Part shown: positions 17,692-28,198 of the stretch, one piece after another
Layout of the letters: each line of letters opens with the position of its first letter
Numbering within the stretch: the first letter of the stretch is position 1
DNA from: Planctomycetota bacterium
GTDB lineage: Bacteria > Planctomycetota > UBA1135
Direction of reading: 5' to 3'
Assembly (NCBI GenBank): GCA_008501825.1
Contig: QQUA01000007.1
Span: 62,001 to 126,000, forward strand
DNA length: 64,000 nt
Notes under the pieces: model-generated
Told to the model about the DNA's origin: nothing
Seen by the model: the letters and a program-made list of their open reading frames with translations, nothing else
Database searches by the model: none
Translations under genes and position numbers: made by a program

Positions 17692-17914
17692 TTTGGCCCC
17701 TTCTGGACGGTGACCGTCAAACGTTTCAAAGACGGTAAACGGACACTGCTCTTTCCCTGTTCACGAGACCGGATCCCGGTGCCCCGGATTTCCTTTCCCG
17801 CCGTACCTGAAGCCCTTGCCGGCCGACGCTTGCCAGGCTCCTTTCACCGGCGGGTTCATTCCATCGCTGCCCCCCTTGAAGCCCAAAGCCAAGTCCAAGG
17901 ACAAACGCAAAGAA

Positions 17915-18184
17915 ATGAATTCCATGCGGTTGTACTCCGCTGGAATCGAGTTTTGCGCCATTTTGGTTTTCTTCGCCGGCGGTGGCTGGTTTTTGGACCA
18001 GCAATTGGAAATCCTGGACGGCTTCCCCTTGTTTCTTCTGAGCGGCATGGTGCTCGGTTTGGGCCTGGGGATTTACCGCCTGCAACTGACCCAGTCCAAG
18101 CCTCGAAAACCCGCCGACCCTGCTTCCGGGCAGGATTCGAAGGCGTCCGAAACTCCTCCGGAGGATCCTCCGTCGAGTTCATGA
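17915..18184 (+). CDS. atpZ: AtpZ/AtpI-family ATP synthase accessory protein
   Basis: About 90 residues with two membrane helices, IEFCAILVFFAGGGWFLDQQL and FPLFLLSGMVLGLGLGIY, followed by a basic-acidic cytoplasmic tail rich in Pro/Ser. The layout fits the small AtpZ-type proteins that open many atp operons and work with AtpI in c-ring assembly or cation supply. The start at ATG 17915 is conservative; a TTG at 17816 would add a basic 33-residue leader. It overlaps the next gene by 4 bp (ATGA). Confidence 0.75.
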   Translation: MNSMRLYSAGIEFCAILVFFAGGGWFLDQQLEILDGFPLFLLSGMVLGLGLGIYRLQLTQSKPRKPADPASGQDSKASETPPEDPPSSS

Positions 18185-18573
18185 AGGCCCTCGTCTTGGC
18201 TTGGATTCTTGGCACGGCCAGTTGGTGGGCGTGGCCCGAAGCCTGGCGGCTGGGATTGCTTTTGGGCTGGTCCATGGCTTTGCTTTTGGAAGCCTGGCTG
18301 CTGGCCAAAAGAAAACGCTTGCTGCTGATGGCGCCGCCGCCTCCGGATCACCCCCGGCGCGGTGGCCAAGATTTGTTGCAAGTCTTGGTTTCCGGCTTTC
18401 TCCTCAAGCTGTTCCTGCTTGCGGGAGGAGGCTTTCTGGGAGCCAAAACCGGTCTCTTTCATTACCCGTCCTTTCTCCTGGCATTCCTAGTGGGAGTGTT
18501 CTACGGAGAAGGGATCGGCTTCGTCCTGCTCCTGCGCCTTCCACCTTCACCCAAGTCCGAACACGGCAAGTGA
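18181..18573 (+). CDS. atpI: ATP synthase subunit I (AtpI-like)
   Basis: 130 residues with about four hydrophobic helices (LVLAWILGTASWWAW, LGLLLGWSMALLLEAWLLA, LVSGFLLKLFLLAGGGF, FLLAFLVGVFYGEGIGFVL). This is the size and pattern of AtpI, a membrane factor thought to help assemble the c ring. Identification rests mostly on position between atpZ and atpB, since AtpI sequences vary. Overlaps on both sides (ATGA and GTGA) show tight coupling. Confidence 0.7.
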   Translation: MKALVLAWILGTASWWAWPEAWRLGLLLGWSMALLLEAWLLAKRKRLLLMAPPPPDHPRRGGQDLLQVLVSGFLLKLFLLAGGGFLGAKTGLFHYPSFLLAFLVGVFYGEGIGFVLLLRLPPSPKSEHGK

Positions 18574-19415
18574 ACCTCCCCCTCGCATCCATCCTGAATC
18601 CCAGCGCCCTTCCTTCGGGTGGTGGAGACTCTGATGCGTTTTCGACCTTGTTCGGCCACGTCGTGCCGCACCAAGGTTTGCTGCCGATTTTGCACCAGCC
18701 CACCGAGCTATTCGGGCTGCCGATTTACAACATTCAGTTTTTTCAAATCCTGTCGATCTTGGCCATTTTCCTGGTATTCAGGACCATCGCCAAAGACATC
18801 CAAAGCAATGGCGGGGGACGATTCAGCCGGGTTTTCGCTGGCTGGACCAACTTTATTCGAGAGGAAATGGTTCAACCCTATCTCGGTGAACACCACGGTA
18901 GGATCTTGTTGCCGCTGTTCCTGTCGATCTTCTTCTTTATCGCTTTCATGAACTTGTTCGGCTTGGTCCCCGGCGGCGCCACCGCCACCGGTAGCGTCTG
19001 GACCAATGCCGCCCTGGCCACCGTCTCCTTCTCCTGCATGGTCGTTGGAGGCATGGTGGTGCAAGGGCCGATCGCTTTTTGGAAAAACCTGATTCCCCAC
19101 GGCGTGATGCTGCCGCTGATCCCGCTGATGTTCGTGGTGGAAATCATGGGCTTGGTCGTCAAGCCCATCGCTCTGACCATTCGTCTGTTCGCCAACATGA
19201 CGGGCGGTCACTTGGTGCTGCTGGCTTTCATGGGCCTGATCTTTTACTTCGGCACCAACATGGGGACAGCTGCCGGTTTCGCCATCCTTCCGTTGGGATT
19301 CGGCATGTCCGTCTTCATGATGATCATTGAGAGCTTCGTGGCTCTCATTCAGGCATACATCTTCACGTTGCTGTCCATCATCTTCGTGGGCATGTGCCTG
19401 CATCCGGACCACTAA
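18570..19415 (+). CDS. atpB: ATP synthase F0 subunit a
   Basis: 281 residues with at least five membrane helices. It forms the half-channels for protons next to the c ring. The essential arginine is in LTIRLFANMTGGHLVLL, and the C-terminal helix includes ESFVALIQAYIFTLLS. The start is GTG at 18570 overlapping the atpI stop (GTGA); no ATG lies between it and the start of similarity. The N-terminal segment FGHVVPH before the first helix is typical. Confidence 0.95.
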   Translation: MNLPLASILNPSALPSGGGDSDAFSTLFGHVVPHQGLLPILHQPTELFGLPIYNIQFFQILSILAIFLVFRTIAKDIQSNGGGRFSRVFAGWTNFIREEMVQPYLGEHHGRILLPLFLSIFFFIAFMNLFGLVPGGATATGSVWTNAALATVSFSCMVVGGMVVQGPIAFWKNLIPHGVMLPLIPLMFVVEIMGLVVKPIALTIRLFANMTGGHLVLLAFMGLIFYFGTNMGTAAGFAILPLGFGMSVFMMIIESFVALIQAYIFTLLSIIFVGMCLHPDH

Positions 19416-19440
19416 CGTTCCCGCTTAAACCCCAGAAACA

Positions 19441-19740
19441 ATGCTTCACGCACTGCTTCCCATCGTCACTGAGACCGCCGTCAACGCAGCCGCCGTGGCT
19501 CAGGAGACGACTTCCAACTCCAACCTGATCCCCTTGGCCGCCATTGGTGCCGGCCTCGCCGTGATCGGTGGTGGTTACGGAATCAGCAAGGCCGCTGCCT
19601 CGGGTAATGAAGCCATTGCCCGTCAGCCCGAAGCTGCCAGCGACATTCGGGGTAACTCCCTGATCCTTTCGGCTCTGATCGAAGGCGCCACCTTCTTTGG
19701 CGTTCTCGTCGCTCTCCTGTTGGCCCTCAAGCAAGTCTGA
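19441..19740 (+). CDS. atpE: ATP synthase F0 subunit c
   Basis: 99 residues forming a hairpin of two helices: LAAIGAGLAVIGGGYGI and ILSALIEGATFFGVLVALLL, joined by the RQP loop (61-63). The ion-binding carboxylate is E81. It is followed by Gly-Ala rather than Ser/Thr, which fits protons rather than sodium as the coupling ion. The first ~28 residues (MLHALLPIVT and an Ala/Thr-rich stretch) are extra compared with the ~75-80-residue standard form and may be a leader. Confidence 0.95.
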   Translation: MLHALLPIVTETAVNAAAVAQETTSNSNLIPLAAIGAGLAVIGGGYGISKAAASGNEAIARQPEAASDIRGNSLILSALIEGATFFGVLVALLLALKQV

Positions 19741-19815
19741 TTGGCATTGCGGGAACCCAGCTCTTGCCGGCTGCCGCACGCGGCCGGCAAGGCCTGACCC
19801 GCAGGAGCTCCCTGC

Positions 19816-20355
19816 ATGCACTTGCCCATTCTTCTGGTACTTGCCAGTGAAGAAGGAGGTGGCGGTCTCAACGCCATCTTCAGCGCCGAGTATTCCTTTT
19901 GGTGGACCCTTCTGATCTTCCTGGTCTCCTTACCACTGATGTGGAAGGTAGTGTTCGGCCCGATCGCCGACGCTTTGGACCGGCGTGAGCAAGCTTCTCG
20001 GGAAGCCCGCCTGGCGGCGGAAGCAGCCCGCGAGGAAGCCCAGCGCATTCAGGAAGCCATGAAGAAGGACCTGGAAGCCGCCCGTCAAGAAGCCAATCAA
20101 CAAGTCGCCGATGCCCGCGCCCGAGCCGAAACTCGGGAGAAGGAAATTCTGGCGGCGGCTCAAGAGCAGGCTGAAGCGGACCGGCGACGGGCCCAAGAGG
20201 AAATCGAGCGGGCCTTGCAATCGGCCCGACAAACTCTGCGGGCGGAAGCCGTCGCCCTCGGAGTGGAGATCGCCGAACAGGTCATGGAGCGCAAGTTCAG
20301 CGCCGAAGACCATCAGCGATTGGTGTCTTCCTTCCAGGAAGAAATGCGGTCTTAA
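19816..20355 (+). CDS. atpF: ATP synthase F0 subunit b
   Basis: 179 residues: a membrane helix near residues 29-48 (FWWTLLIFLVSLPLMWKVVF) and a long charged coiled coil (about 55-140) that forms the stator. AGGAG lies 8 bases before the ATG. Only one b-type gene is present, so the stator should be a homodimer. The short segment before the helix (ASEEGGGGLNAIF) is Gly-rich and may be exposed outside. Confidence 0.93.
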   Translation: MHLPILLVLASEEGGGGLNAIFSAEYSFWWTLLIFLVSLPLMWKVVFGPIADALDRREQASREARLAAEAAREEAQRIQEAMKKDLEAARQEANQQVADARARAETREKEILAAAQEQAEADRRRAQEEIERALQSARQTLRAEAVALGVEIAEQVMERKFSAEDHQRLVSSFQEEMRS

Positions 20356-20404
20356 GGACCCAGGTCCACGAGGCCCCAGACTCACGCCAAGACCAAGCTG
20401 ACGC

Positions 20405-20968
20405 ATGTCAAAGCAAGATCACGCCGGAGGCGCCGCCCAGCGCTACGCCAAAGCCCTGTTCGAAGTGGCTTTGGAAAAGCAGGCCTTGGAGGCCGTTGCC
20501 CAGGACATGGAGCTTCTGGCCCAAGTTTGTTCCGACCCTGAGGTCGGGGCTTGGTTGACGGATCCCCGCGCCGATGAAAACCGCAAAGCCGAGATTTTGC
20601 AGCAGCAACTCGGCGACAAAGTCCATCCGCTGAGCGGCAACCTGCTTCGGGTGCTGGCCAGGCGGAAGCGGCAAGCGGCCCTCGGCCAGATTCCGGTGGC
20701 CTTTCAGGCCATGGTGGACCGGCACCAAAACCGCCTGCGCGGCACCGTCGAAACTGCGGTAGCCCTGTCAGCGGAACAAAAATCCGGTTTGGAAAGTTCA
20801 TTGGGCAGTCGTTTGCAACGCGACGTTTGCCTGGAAGTTCAGGAGGACCCCCAGCTTCTCGGTGGGGTTCGCATCACCCTTGGCAGCACCCGGTTCGATG
20901 GAACCGTTCGTGGCCGCCTGGAACGCCTTCGCCAGCGCCTTGTCGATGTTGACTTGGGTACCCGCTAA
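20405..20968 (+). CDS. atpH: ATP synthase F1 subunit delta
   Basis: 187 residues linking the b stator to the top of F1. The N-terminal helical domain (AAQRYAKALFEVALEKQ) and the C-terminal LLGGVRITLGSTRFDGTVRG region are family signatures. It sits between atpF and atpA in the standard order, 49 bp after atpF. Confidence 0.94.
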   Translation: MSKQDHAGGAAQRYAKALFEVALEKQALEAVAQDMELLAQVCSDPEVGAWLTDPRADENRKAEILQQQLGDKVHPLSGNLLRVLARRKRQAALGQIPVAFQAMVDRHQNRLRGTVETAVALSAEQKSGLESSLGSRLQRDVCLEVQEDPQLLGGVRITLGSTRFDGTVRGRLERLRQRLVDVDLGTR

Positions 20969-21028
20969 GCCGCAAGGACCGCTTCCCCTTCACAGCCTTC
21001 AGATTCTTCTTCACCCCCGCGACTAGGC

Positions 21029-22609
21029 ATGGAACTGCAACCTTCGGAAGTCACCTCGATTCTGAAAAAGGAAATCGAAGGCTTTGAGACCTCCGCCTCC
21101 AAGGAATCGGTCGGCACGGTACTCCAAGTGGGGGACGGTGTGGCCCGGGTTTACGGTCTCGACGACTGCATGATGGCGGAGCTGCTGGAATTCCCCGGCG
21201 GCGTCATGGGCATGGCCCTCAACCTGGAAGACGACAACGTCGGGGTCGTGCTGCTGGGTGACGCCACCAAAGTCAAGGAAGGCGACACCGTCAAAACCAC
21301 CGGACGCATCATCTCCGTTCCCACTGGGGACGCCATGGTCGGTCGGGTGGTCAACGCTCTCGGACAAGCGGTGGACGGCAAGGGACCGATTCAGGTTTCC
21401 GATGCCGACTATCGGCCGGTGGAACAAGATTCTCCGAACGTCATCGAGCGCCAGCCGGTGAAAGAGCCCCTCATGTCGGGGATCAAAGCCATTGACTCCA
21501 TGATTCCGGTCGGCCGGGGTCAGAGGGAATTGATTATTGGCGACCGTCAAACCGGCAAGACCGCTCTGATCATCGATGCCATCATCAATCAGAAAAAGAC
21601 CGGGGGCGGCGATCCCAGCAACCCCGATCAGGTGATCTGCATCTACGTGGCGGTCGGTCAGAAGCAATCGACCGTGGTCGACGTGGCCCGGCGATTCGAG
21701 GCTGCCGGCGCCATGCCCTATACCATCATCGTCAACGCTGCGGCTTCGGACGAAGCCTCGATGCAGTTCTTGGCACCTTATTCCGGAACCGCCATGGGCG
21801 AGTATTTCCGGGATCGGGGCCGCCACGTCCTGATTGCTTACGACGACCTCAGCAAACAAGCGGCGGCTTATCGCCAGGTGATGTTGTTGCTGCGCCGTCC
21901 GCCGGGCCGGGAAGCCTTCCCCGGAGACATTTTCAACCTGCACAGCCGGTTGTTGGAACGGGCGGCAAAGTTGGCCGACAACGCCCACGAGTTGAGCCCG
22001 CAGAAATACCAAGCCGGCGGCGGTTCCCTGACCGCCCTGCCGGTGGTGGAAACCCAGGAAGGCGATGTTTCCGCTTACATCCCCACCAACGTCATTTCGA
22101 TTACCGACGGCCAAATCTTCCTGGAGGGCAATTTGTTCTACTCCGGGGTTCGTCCGGCGGTGAACGTGGGTATCTCCGTCAGCCGGGTGGGCGGCTCCGC
22201 CCAAACCCCGGCGATGAAGAAGGTCGCCGGCGGTTTGCGGATCAACTTGGCCCAATACCGGGAACTGGAAGCTTTCGCTCAGTTCGGCTCGGATTTGGAC
22301 AAGGCCACCCAGCAAGCCCTGAACCGCGGAGCCCGTTTGGTGGAATTGTTGAAGCAAGGCCAATACGCGCCGCTGCGCAACTCCCACCAGATCGCCGCCA
22401 TTTACGCCGGAACTTCCGGCAGTCTGGATGAAGTGCCGGTCGACAAGATCGCCGATTTCGAAACGGCTTTCTTGGAATTCATGGACGACACTCATCCCGA
22501 GTTGTTGACCGCTTTGGACGATTGGAAAGCCAAGTGGACCGACGAAATGCAGAGCCAAATGCAAGCGGCGGTCGACGAATTCCTCGCCCAATTCAAAGCC
22601 AGCCTCTGA
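21029..22609 (+). CDS. atpA: ATP synthase F1 subunit alpha
   Basis: 526 residues, the non-catalytic nucleotide-binding F1 subunit. The P-loop is GDRQTGKTA; the chain also has [13 protein letters not shown] and the C-terminal helical domain with LREL-type repeats. Length is slightly above the usual ~503-513. An intact open frame of similar size exists on the opposite strand but has no protein signature. Confidence 0.97.
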   Translation: MELQPSEVTSILKKEIEGFETSASKESVGTVLQVGDGVARVYGLDDCMMAELLEFPGGVMGMALNLEDDNVGVVLLGDATKVKEGDTVKTTGRIISVPTGDAMVGRVVNALGQAVDGKGPIQVSDADYRPVEQDSPNVIERQPVKEPLMSGIKAIDSMIPVGRGQRELIIGDRQTGKTALIIDAIINQKKTGGGDPSNPDQVICIYVAVGQKQSTVVDVARRFEAAGAMPYTIIVNAAASDEASMQFLAPYSGTAMGEYFRDRGRHVLIAYDDLSKQAAAYRQVMLLLRRPPGREAFPGDIFNLHSRLLERAAKLADNAHELSPQKYQAGGGSLTALPVVETQEGDVSAYIPTNVISITDGQIFLEGNLFYSGVRPAVNVGISVSRVGGSAQTPAMKKVAGGLRINLAQYRELEAFAQFGSDLDKATQQALNRGARLVELLKQGQYAPLRNSHQIAAIYAGTSGSLDEVPVDKIADFETAFLEFMDDTHPELLTALDDWKAKWTDEMQSQMQAAVDEFLAQFKASL

Positions 22610-22632
22610 TCCTCTAGGCCCAGGAACCTACC

Positions 22633-23502
22633 GTGGCGAATCTCCGCGACTTAAGGCAACGCATCTCCAGCATCGGGAACATCCAAAAGATCACCCGGGC
22701 CATGGAGATGGTGGCCACCACCAAGTTGCGCCGGTATCAAGACCGGGCGGTTTCCGCCAAGCCTTACACCGGGGAAATCGAAGGTCTGGTGCGCCGCTTG
22801 AGCGGAGCCGTGGCCGGCAATCCTTCCGCCGCCGGCGAAGCCCAGCGCTTGTTCGCCTCGGTCAACCCCAAGGCTCCCCAGGGAGTCCTGTTCGTGGGTT
22901 CCGACCGCGGTCTTTGCGGGGCTTACAACACCAACGTGCAGCGTTTGCTGGATCAAGAGTTGGCCGAGCTGGAAGGCGAGTACCACCTCTACGTCATCGG
23001 CCGCAAGGCCATGCAACACGCCAAGCGCAAGGGCTACCCGGTGGCCATGTACCTCGAGGATTTGGTCCTCGAGAAAATGAACTTCAGCGATGCGGCCAAC
23101 ATCAGTCGCTTGCTGGTTCAAGAGTTTTTGGACGGCAACGCTTCTTCCATCCACCTTTGCTTCACCCGCTTTGCGTCGATGGTGCGTTTCGTCCCCGGCT
23201 TTGAGGGCTTTCTGCCGATTGCCCCTCCCGCTGACGCTGAAGTGGAAGAGGACACCATCCTGGAACCGGATGGGGCCAGCCTCTTGGGCCGTTTGATCCC
23301 GAGGTTCTTGGAGACCGTGGTCTATCACAGTCTGCTGGAATCCGTTACCTCGGAATACGCTTCGCGGCGCATGGCGATGAAGAACGCCACCGACGCCGCC
23401 GGCGAAATGAAGGCTGAAATCACCCGCGACTACAACAAGGCGCGGCAGCAGAAGATCACCAGCGAGATTCTCGAGATCGTCTCCGGAGCCGAAGCTCTCT
23501 GA
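22633..23502 (+). CDS. atpG: ATP synthase F1 subunit gamma
   Basis: 289 residues forming the central rotor shaft. The N-terminal coiled helix ANLRDLRQRISSIGNIQKIT and the C-terminal ASRRMAMKNATDAAGEM are hallmarks, and SDRGLCGAYNTN is the conserved central motif. GTG start at 22633 with AGGA 7 bases upstream. Confidence 0.96.
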   Translation: MANLRDLRQRISSIGNIQKITRAMEMVATTKLRRYQDRAVSAKPYTGEIEGLVRRLSGAVAGNPSAAGEAQRLFASVNPKAPQGVLFVGSDRGLCGAYNTNVQRLLDQELAELEGEYHLYVIGRKAMQHAKRKGYPVAMYLEDLVLEKMNFSDAANISRLLVQEFLDGNASSIHLCFTRFASMVRFVPGFEGFLPIAPPADAEVEEDTILEPDGASLLGRLIPRFLETVVYHSLLESVTSEYASRRMAMKNATDAAGEMKAEITRDYNKARQQKITSEILEIVSGAEAL

Positions 23503-23521
23503 TCCCCCGACACCTGCCTGA

Positions 23522-24964
<1,443 letters not shown>

Positions 24965-24976
24965 GCTGAAGCGCTC

Positions 24977-25393
24977 ATGGTCACCGACCGCAAACTCAAG
25001 CTGCGCATCGTTTCGCCGGAAGCCGTCCTGTTGGAAGAGGAGGTGGCTTCGGTCACCTTCCCCGGCGAAGACGGCTTGTTCGGCGTGTTGCCGCGGCACG
25101 CCGCCATGCTGAGTTTGAGCGAAAGCGGCAAGCTCAGCGCCCGCATGGCCGATGGCACCATGCTGGAATTCGTGGTCCACGACGGATTCGTCGAAGTACG
25201 GAACGACCAAATCACGGTGTTGACCCGCTCGGCGGAACGTCCCCAGGACATTGATGCGGATCGGGCCCGAGAGGCAGGCGAACGCGCCAAGGTCCGCCTT
25301 CGTGGCACCAAAGAAGAAGTGGATTTGATTCGGGCCCAAGCCGCCTTGAAGCGAGCCTTGGTCCGCCAGCGCTACGCGGAAACTAGAGTCTAA
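24977..25393 (+). CDS. atpC: ATP synthase F1 subunit epsilon
   Basis: 138 residues: N-terminal beta-barrel (LRIVSPEAVLLEEEVASVTFPGEDGLFGVLPRHA) given here only by its parts RIVSPE and PGEDGLFGVLPRHA, then a C-terminal helical hairpin with basic residues ending RYAETRV. It joins the rotor to the c ring and can inhibit ATP hydrolysis. Its TAA shares a base with the aspS ATG, so the two genes are probably cotranscribed. Confidence 0.94.
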   Translation: MVTDRKLKLRIVSPEAVLLEEEVASVTFPGEDGLFGVLPRHAAMLSLSESGKLSARMADGTMLEFVVHDGFVEVRNDQITVLTRSAERPQDIDADRAREAGERAKVRLRGTKEEVDLIRAQAALKRALVRQRYAETRV

Positions 25394-27201
25394 TGGGCAC
25401 CTCCGCTGGTGCTGCCCGAAGCCACCGTTGCGGAGAGCTCCGAGCGGAGCACGTCGGCCAGGAAGTGGTCTTGTGCGGATGGGTGCAATCCCGTCGCGAC
25501 CACGGGGCGGTGGCCTTTATGGATCTGCGGGATCGATATGGCTTGATCCAAGTCGTCGCCGACGAAGACAGTCCCGCTGAATCCAGGGAGTTTCTTGGCA
25601 AACTCCATTTGGAAGACTGCATGCAGGTCACCGGCACCGTGCGCATGCGAGGGGAAGGCAATCGCAATCCCGACCGGGCCACTGGCGACGTCGAAGTGGT
25701 GGCCAAGAAAGTCGAGCGACTTTCCATTGCCAAACCGGTTCCGATCGAGATCCTGGACGATTTGGACGCGCCGGAAGAGTTGCGATTGCGCTATCGCTAC
25801 TTGGATTTGCGGCGCACGCCGATGCGCCGCTTCATCGAGCAGCGCACCCAGGCCAACCATGCCATTCGCAGCAATTTGGTGGAGCAAGGGTTCGTGGAAG
25901 TGGAAACTCCCATGCTCACCAAATCCACTCCGGAGGGCGCCCGGGATTATCTGGTCCCGAGTCGAATGAAAGCAGGGCACGTTTACGCCCTGCCGCAATC
26001 GCCGCAAATCTTCAAACAGTTGTGCATGGTCGCCGGTTTGGATCGCTACTTCCAAATCGCCCGTTGCCTTCGAGACGAAGATCTGCGCGCCGACCGCCAA
26101 CCTGAATTTACCCAGTTGGATTTGGAAATGTCCTTTGTCGAAGAAGAGGACGTTTTCCAAACCGTGGAGCAGGTGGTGGCGGCTCTTTATCAAAGCTTGT
26201 TCGGCCAAACTCTGGAACGGCCTTTCGAACGCATGTCCTATGCCGAGGCCATGCGCCGCTATGCCAGCGACAAGCCGGATCTGCGCAACCCATTGGAAAT
26301 AGTCGACCTGCAGTCCGTTGCCGGTGACCTCGGTTTCAAAGTGTTCGATTCAGTGTTGAGCGCCGGTGGCATGGTGCGAGGCCTTCGGGTACCCGGTGGC
26401 GCTTCCTTGAGCCGCAAGGCGATTGAAAGCATCGAACAAACCGCCCGGGATGCCGGCGGAGCCGGAGCCGCTTGGTGCAAAGTGACCGAGGGCGGTCAAG
26501 CGACCGGACCTATGGGCCGCTTCCTCAAGGGAGAGGCCGGCGCCGCCTTCCTGGCCGCCCTTCAAGCGGAGGCCGGCGATTTGGTTTTGGCGGTGGCCGA
26601 CCGAAAGCGGGTGGCTTTGGTGGTCCTGGATCACGTCCGCCGCAAAGCCGGTCAACTAATGGACCTAGTGCAAGGACCGGATCGGTTGCTGTGGATTACC
26701 GAATTCCCTCTATTCGAAGAGGTGGAAGACGGGGTTTGGGCTCCGGCTCACCATCCCTTCACCTCCCCGGTGGAGGAGGATTTGGACATCCTCCGCCAGG
26801 GGCAGAAAGATGGGGTCCGCTCCCGGGCCTATGACCTGGTCCTCAACGGGGTTGAACTCGGATCGGGCTCGATCCGAATCCATCGCCGGGAGGTCCAAGA
26901 GGTGGTCTTCGAAGCCATCGGACTGAGTCCGGAACAGGCTCGCCGGCGCTTTTCATTTTTGTTGGAGGCTTTCGACTACGGTCCGCCTCCTCACGGTGGC
27001 TTCGCCATCGGCTTGGATCGGCTGTACGCCCTGTTGTTTCAGGCCGAGTCCATTCGCGACGTCATCGCCTTTCCGAAAACCTCTTCCGCCGCCTGCCCCC
27101 TGACCGGGGCGCCGGGCCAGGCGGATCCCGCCCAACTGGAAGAGTTGGGCTTACAACTCTCCGAACGGGCTTCCGTGGTGGAAAGCCCGGAATCGGTCTA
27201 A
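25393..27201 (+). CDS. aspS: Aspartyl-tRNA synthetase, bacterial type
   Basis: 602 residues; charges tRNA-Asp. OB-fold anticodon domain at the N-terminus (GWVQSRRDHGAVAFMDLRD), class II core with the motif 2 region RCLRDEDLRADRQPEFTQ, the bacteria-specific GAD insertion in the middle, and motif 3 GFAIGLDRL. His37 in RRDHG is the residue found in non-discriminating enzymes that also charge tRNA-Asn, where discriminating forms tend to have Leu. If so, a GatCAB amidotransferase should exist elsewhere in the genome. It is coupled to atpC by a TAATG overlap. Confidence 0.96.
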   Translation: MGTSAGAARSHRCGELRAEHVGQEVVLCGWVQSRRDHGAVAFMDLRDRYGLIQVVADEDSPAESREFLGKLHLEDCMQVTGTVRMRGEGNRNPDRATGDVEVVAKKVERLSIAKPVPIEILDDLDAPEELRLRYRYLDLRRTPMRRFIEQRTQANHAIRSNLVEQGFVEVETPMLTKSTPEGARDYLVPSRMKAGHVYALPQSPQIFKQLCMVAGLDRYFQIARCLRDEDLRADRQPEFTQLDLEMSFVEEEDVFQTVEQVVAALYQSLFGQTLERPFERMSYAEAMRRYASDKPDLRNPLEIVDLQSVAGDLGFKVFDSVLSAGGMVRGLRVPGGASLSRKAIESIEQTARDAGGAGAAWCKVTEGGQATGPMGRFLKGEAGAAFLAALQAEAGDLVLAVADRKRVALVVLDHVRRKAGQLMDLVQGPDRLLWITEFPLFEEVEDGVWAPAHHPFTSPVEEDLDILRQGQKDGVRSRAYDLVLNGVELGSGSIRIHRREVQEVVFEAIGLSPEQARRRFSFLLEAFDYGPPPHGGFAIGLDRLYALLFQAESIRDVIAFPKTSSAACPLTGAPGQADPAQLEELGLQLSERASVVESPESV

Positions 27202-27261
27202 AATGGCCCCATGGGCTCCAGGCCGCCAACCTTAACCCTTCACCTTTCGAGGTAAACCACC

Positions 27262-27804
27262 ATTCCTTCCAGACGCCGCAGAAGATTCATCCCGCCCGAG
27301 AAAGAACGGTATCGTCTTAACGAAAAGATCCGGGTTCGGGAGATTTTCCTGATTAACGCCGAAGGAGTTCGCGTCGGCATTGTGCCCACCGACGACGCTC
27401 GGCGCCAAGCCAAGGAAGCCGGATTGGATCTGGTCGAGGTGGCGCCCAACGTACGGCCGCCGGTTTGTCGAATTCTGGACTATGGCAAGTTCAAATACGA
27501 ACAGAAGAAGAAGCAGAACAAGTCCAAGAATGCTTCCGCGGTATTAAAAGAAATTCGGGTACGGCCCAAGATCGACAAGCACGATTTGGAAATCAAGATC
27601 CGTAAGGCCCGCGAGTTCCTGGAAGAGGGGCACAAGGTGCAAGTCACCTGCCTGTTCCGCGGCCGGGAAATGGCCTATCAACACATCGGCTTGGAAGTCA
27701 TGAAACGAGTGGTGGAGGCTTTGGAAGACATTTCCCGGGTAGAGCGGGAGCCCCGTCGCGAGGGTCGTCGCCAAACCTTGTTGTTAAGTGCAGTAAGGCG
27801 ATAA
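27262..27804 (+). CDS. infC: Translation initiation factor IF-3, AUU start
   Basis: 180 residues from an ATT codon at 27262; this length equals that of E. coli IF-3. The frame is closed by a TAA nine bases upstream. No ATG/GTG/TTG lies between that stop and the conserved N-terminal region KERYRLNEKIRVREIFLINA; the first standard start in the frame would be a GTG at 27382, which would delete it. GAGGT lies 8 bases before the ATT. The protein keeps VCRILDYGKFKYEQKKK and the C-terminal domain (RGREMAYQHIG). In E. coli the AUU start is the basis of IF-3 autoregulation. It is followed by rpmI and rplT in the usual order. Confidence 0.9.
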   Translation: MPSRRRRRFIPPEKERYRLNEKIRVREIFLINAEGVRVGIVPTDDARRQAKEAGLDLVEVAPNVRPPVCRILDYGKFKYEQKKKQNKSKNASAVLKEIRVRPKIDKHDLEIKIRKAREFLEEGHKVQVTCLFRGREMAYQHIGLEVMKRVVEALEDISRVEREPRREGRRQTLLLSAVRR

Positions 27805-27832
27805 CCGGCGAGAAAAGCCCGGCTCTGAAGGC

Positions 27833-27860
27833 TTGATTCCTGCGCCGGGAACGCTATGCT
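27833..27860 (+). promoter_or_regulatory. Candidate promoter before rpmI
   Basis: TTGATT at 27833-27838 and TATGCT at 27855-27860 with a 16-bp spacer, 37 bp upstream of the rpmI start. It could give rpmI-rplT-pheST extra transcription independent of infC. Confidence 0.35.
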
Positions 27861-27897
27861 GTTGGGCCATTTTCCGGTCCCCCGCAAGGCTCAGACC

Positions 27898-28092
27898 GTG
27901 CCCAAGCAGAAGACCAAGAAGTCCGTCTCACGCCGCATGAAGCTTACCAAGAACGGTAAGCTCCTCCGCCGGCACATGGCCACCGGGCACCTGTTGTCGC
28001 CCAAGTCGGCCAAGCGTCGCCGTAAGTTGCGTCGCAGCACCGTGGCGAAAGGCAAGATCGCCAAGAACCTGGCCAGCTTGATTCATAGCTGA
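27898..28092 (+). CDS. rpmI: Ribosomal protein bL35
   Basis: 64 residues, very basic, the family's usual length. The N-terminus (M)PKQKTKKSVSRRMKLTKNGK is the bL35 signature. The start is GTG at 27898 with AAGG upstream; the longer frame from 27856 adds 14 residues that the family lacks. Component of the 50S subunit. Confidence 0.93.
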   Translation: MPKQKTKKSVSRRMKLTKNGKLLRRHMATGHLLSPKSAKRRRKLRRSTVAKGKIAKNLASLIHS

Positions 28093-28198
28093 TCGCACAG
28101 GCCGGCGATTTGGGCCGTGTTTTTTTTGCCGGCTCAATCTTGGCTGCCTTGCCGTCGTTTTCGCCTTCCCTTCCAAAAGCCCGTTTCGATCGGAAACC

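Noticed and set aside
19441-19740. Sodium-coupled ATP synthase.
   Set aside because: The residues after E81 are Gly-Ala, and the Gln / Glu-Ser/Thr set of sodium c rings is not evident; proton coupling is the simpler reading.
21023-22591. Long open frame of 522 codons on the strand opposite atpA (others lie opposite atpD at 23456-25339, rpsA at 47055-49682 and accA at 12173-13039).
   Set aside because: Long antisense frames are common in GC-rich genes. The translations show no domain and the sense strands carry unmistakable ATP synthase, S1 and AccA proteins.
28093-28198. Rho-independent terminator between rpmI and rplT.
   Set aside because: The T-run lies inside the loop of a loose GCCGGC pair rather than after a stem, and the two genes are normally cotranscribed.
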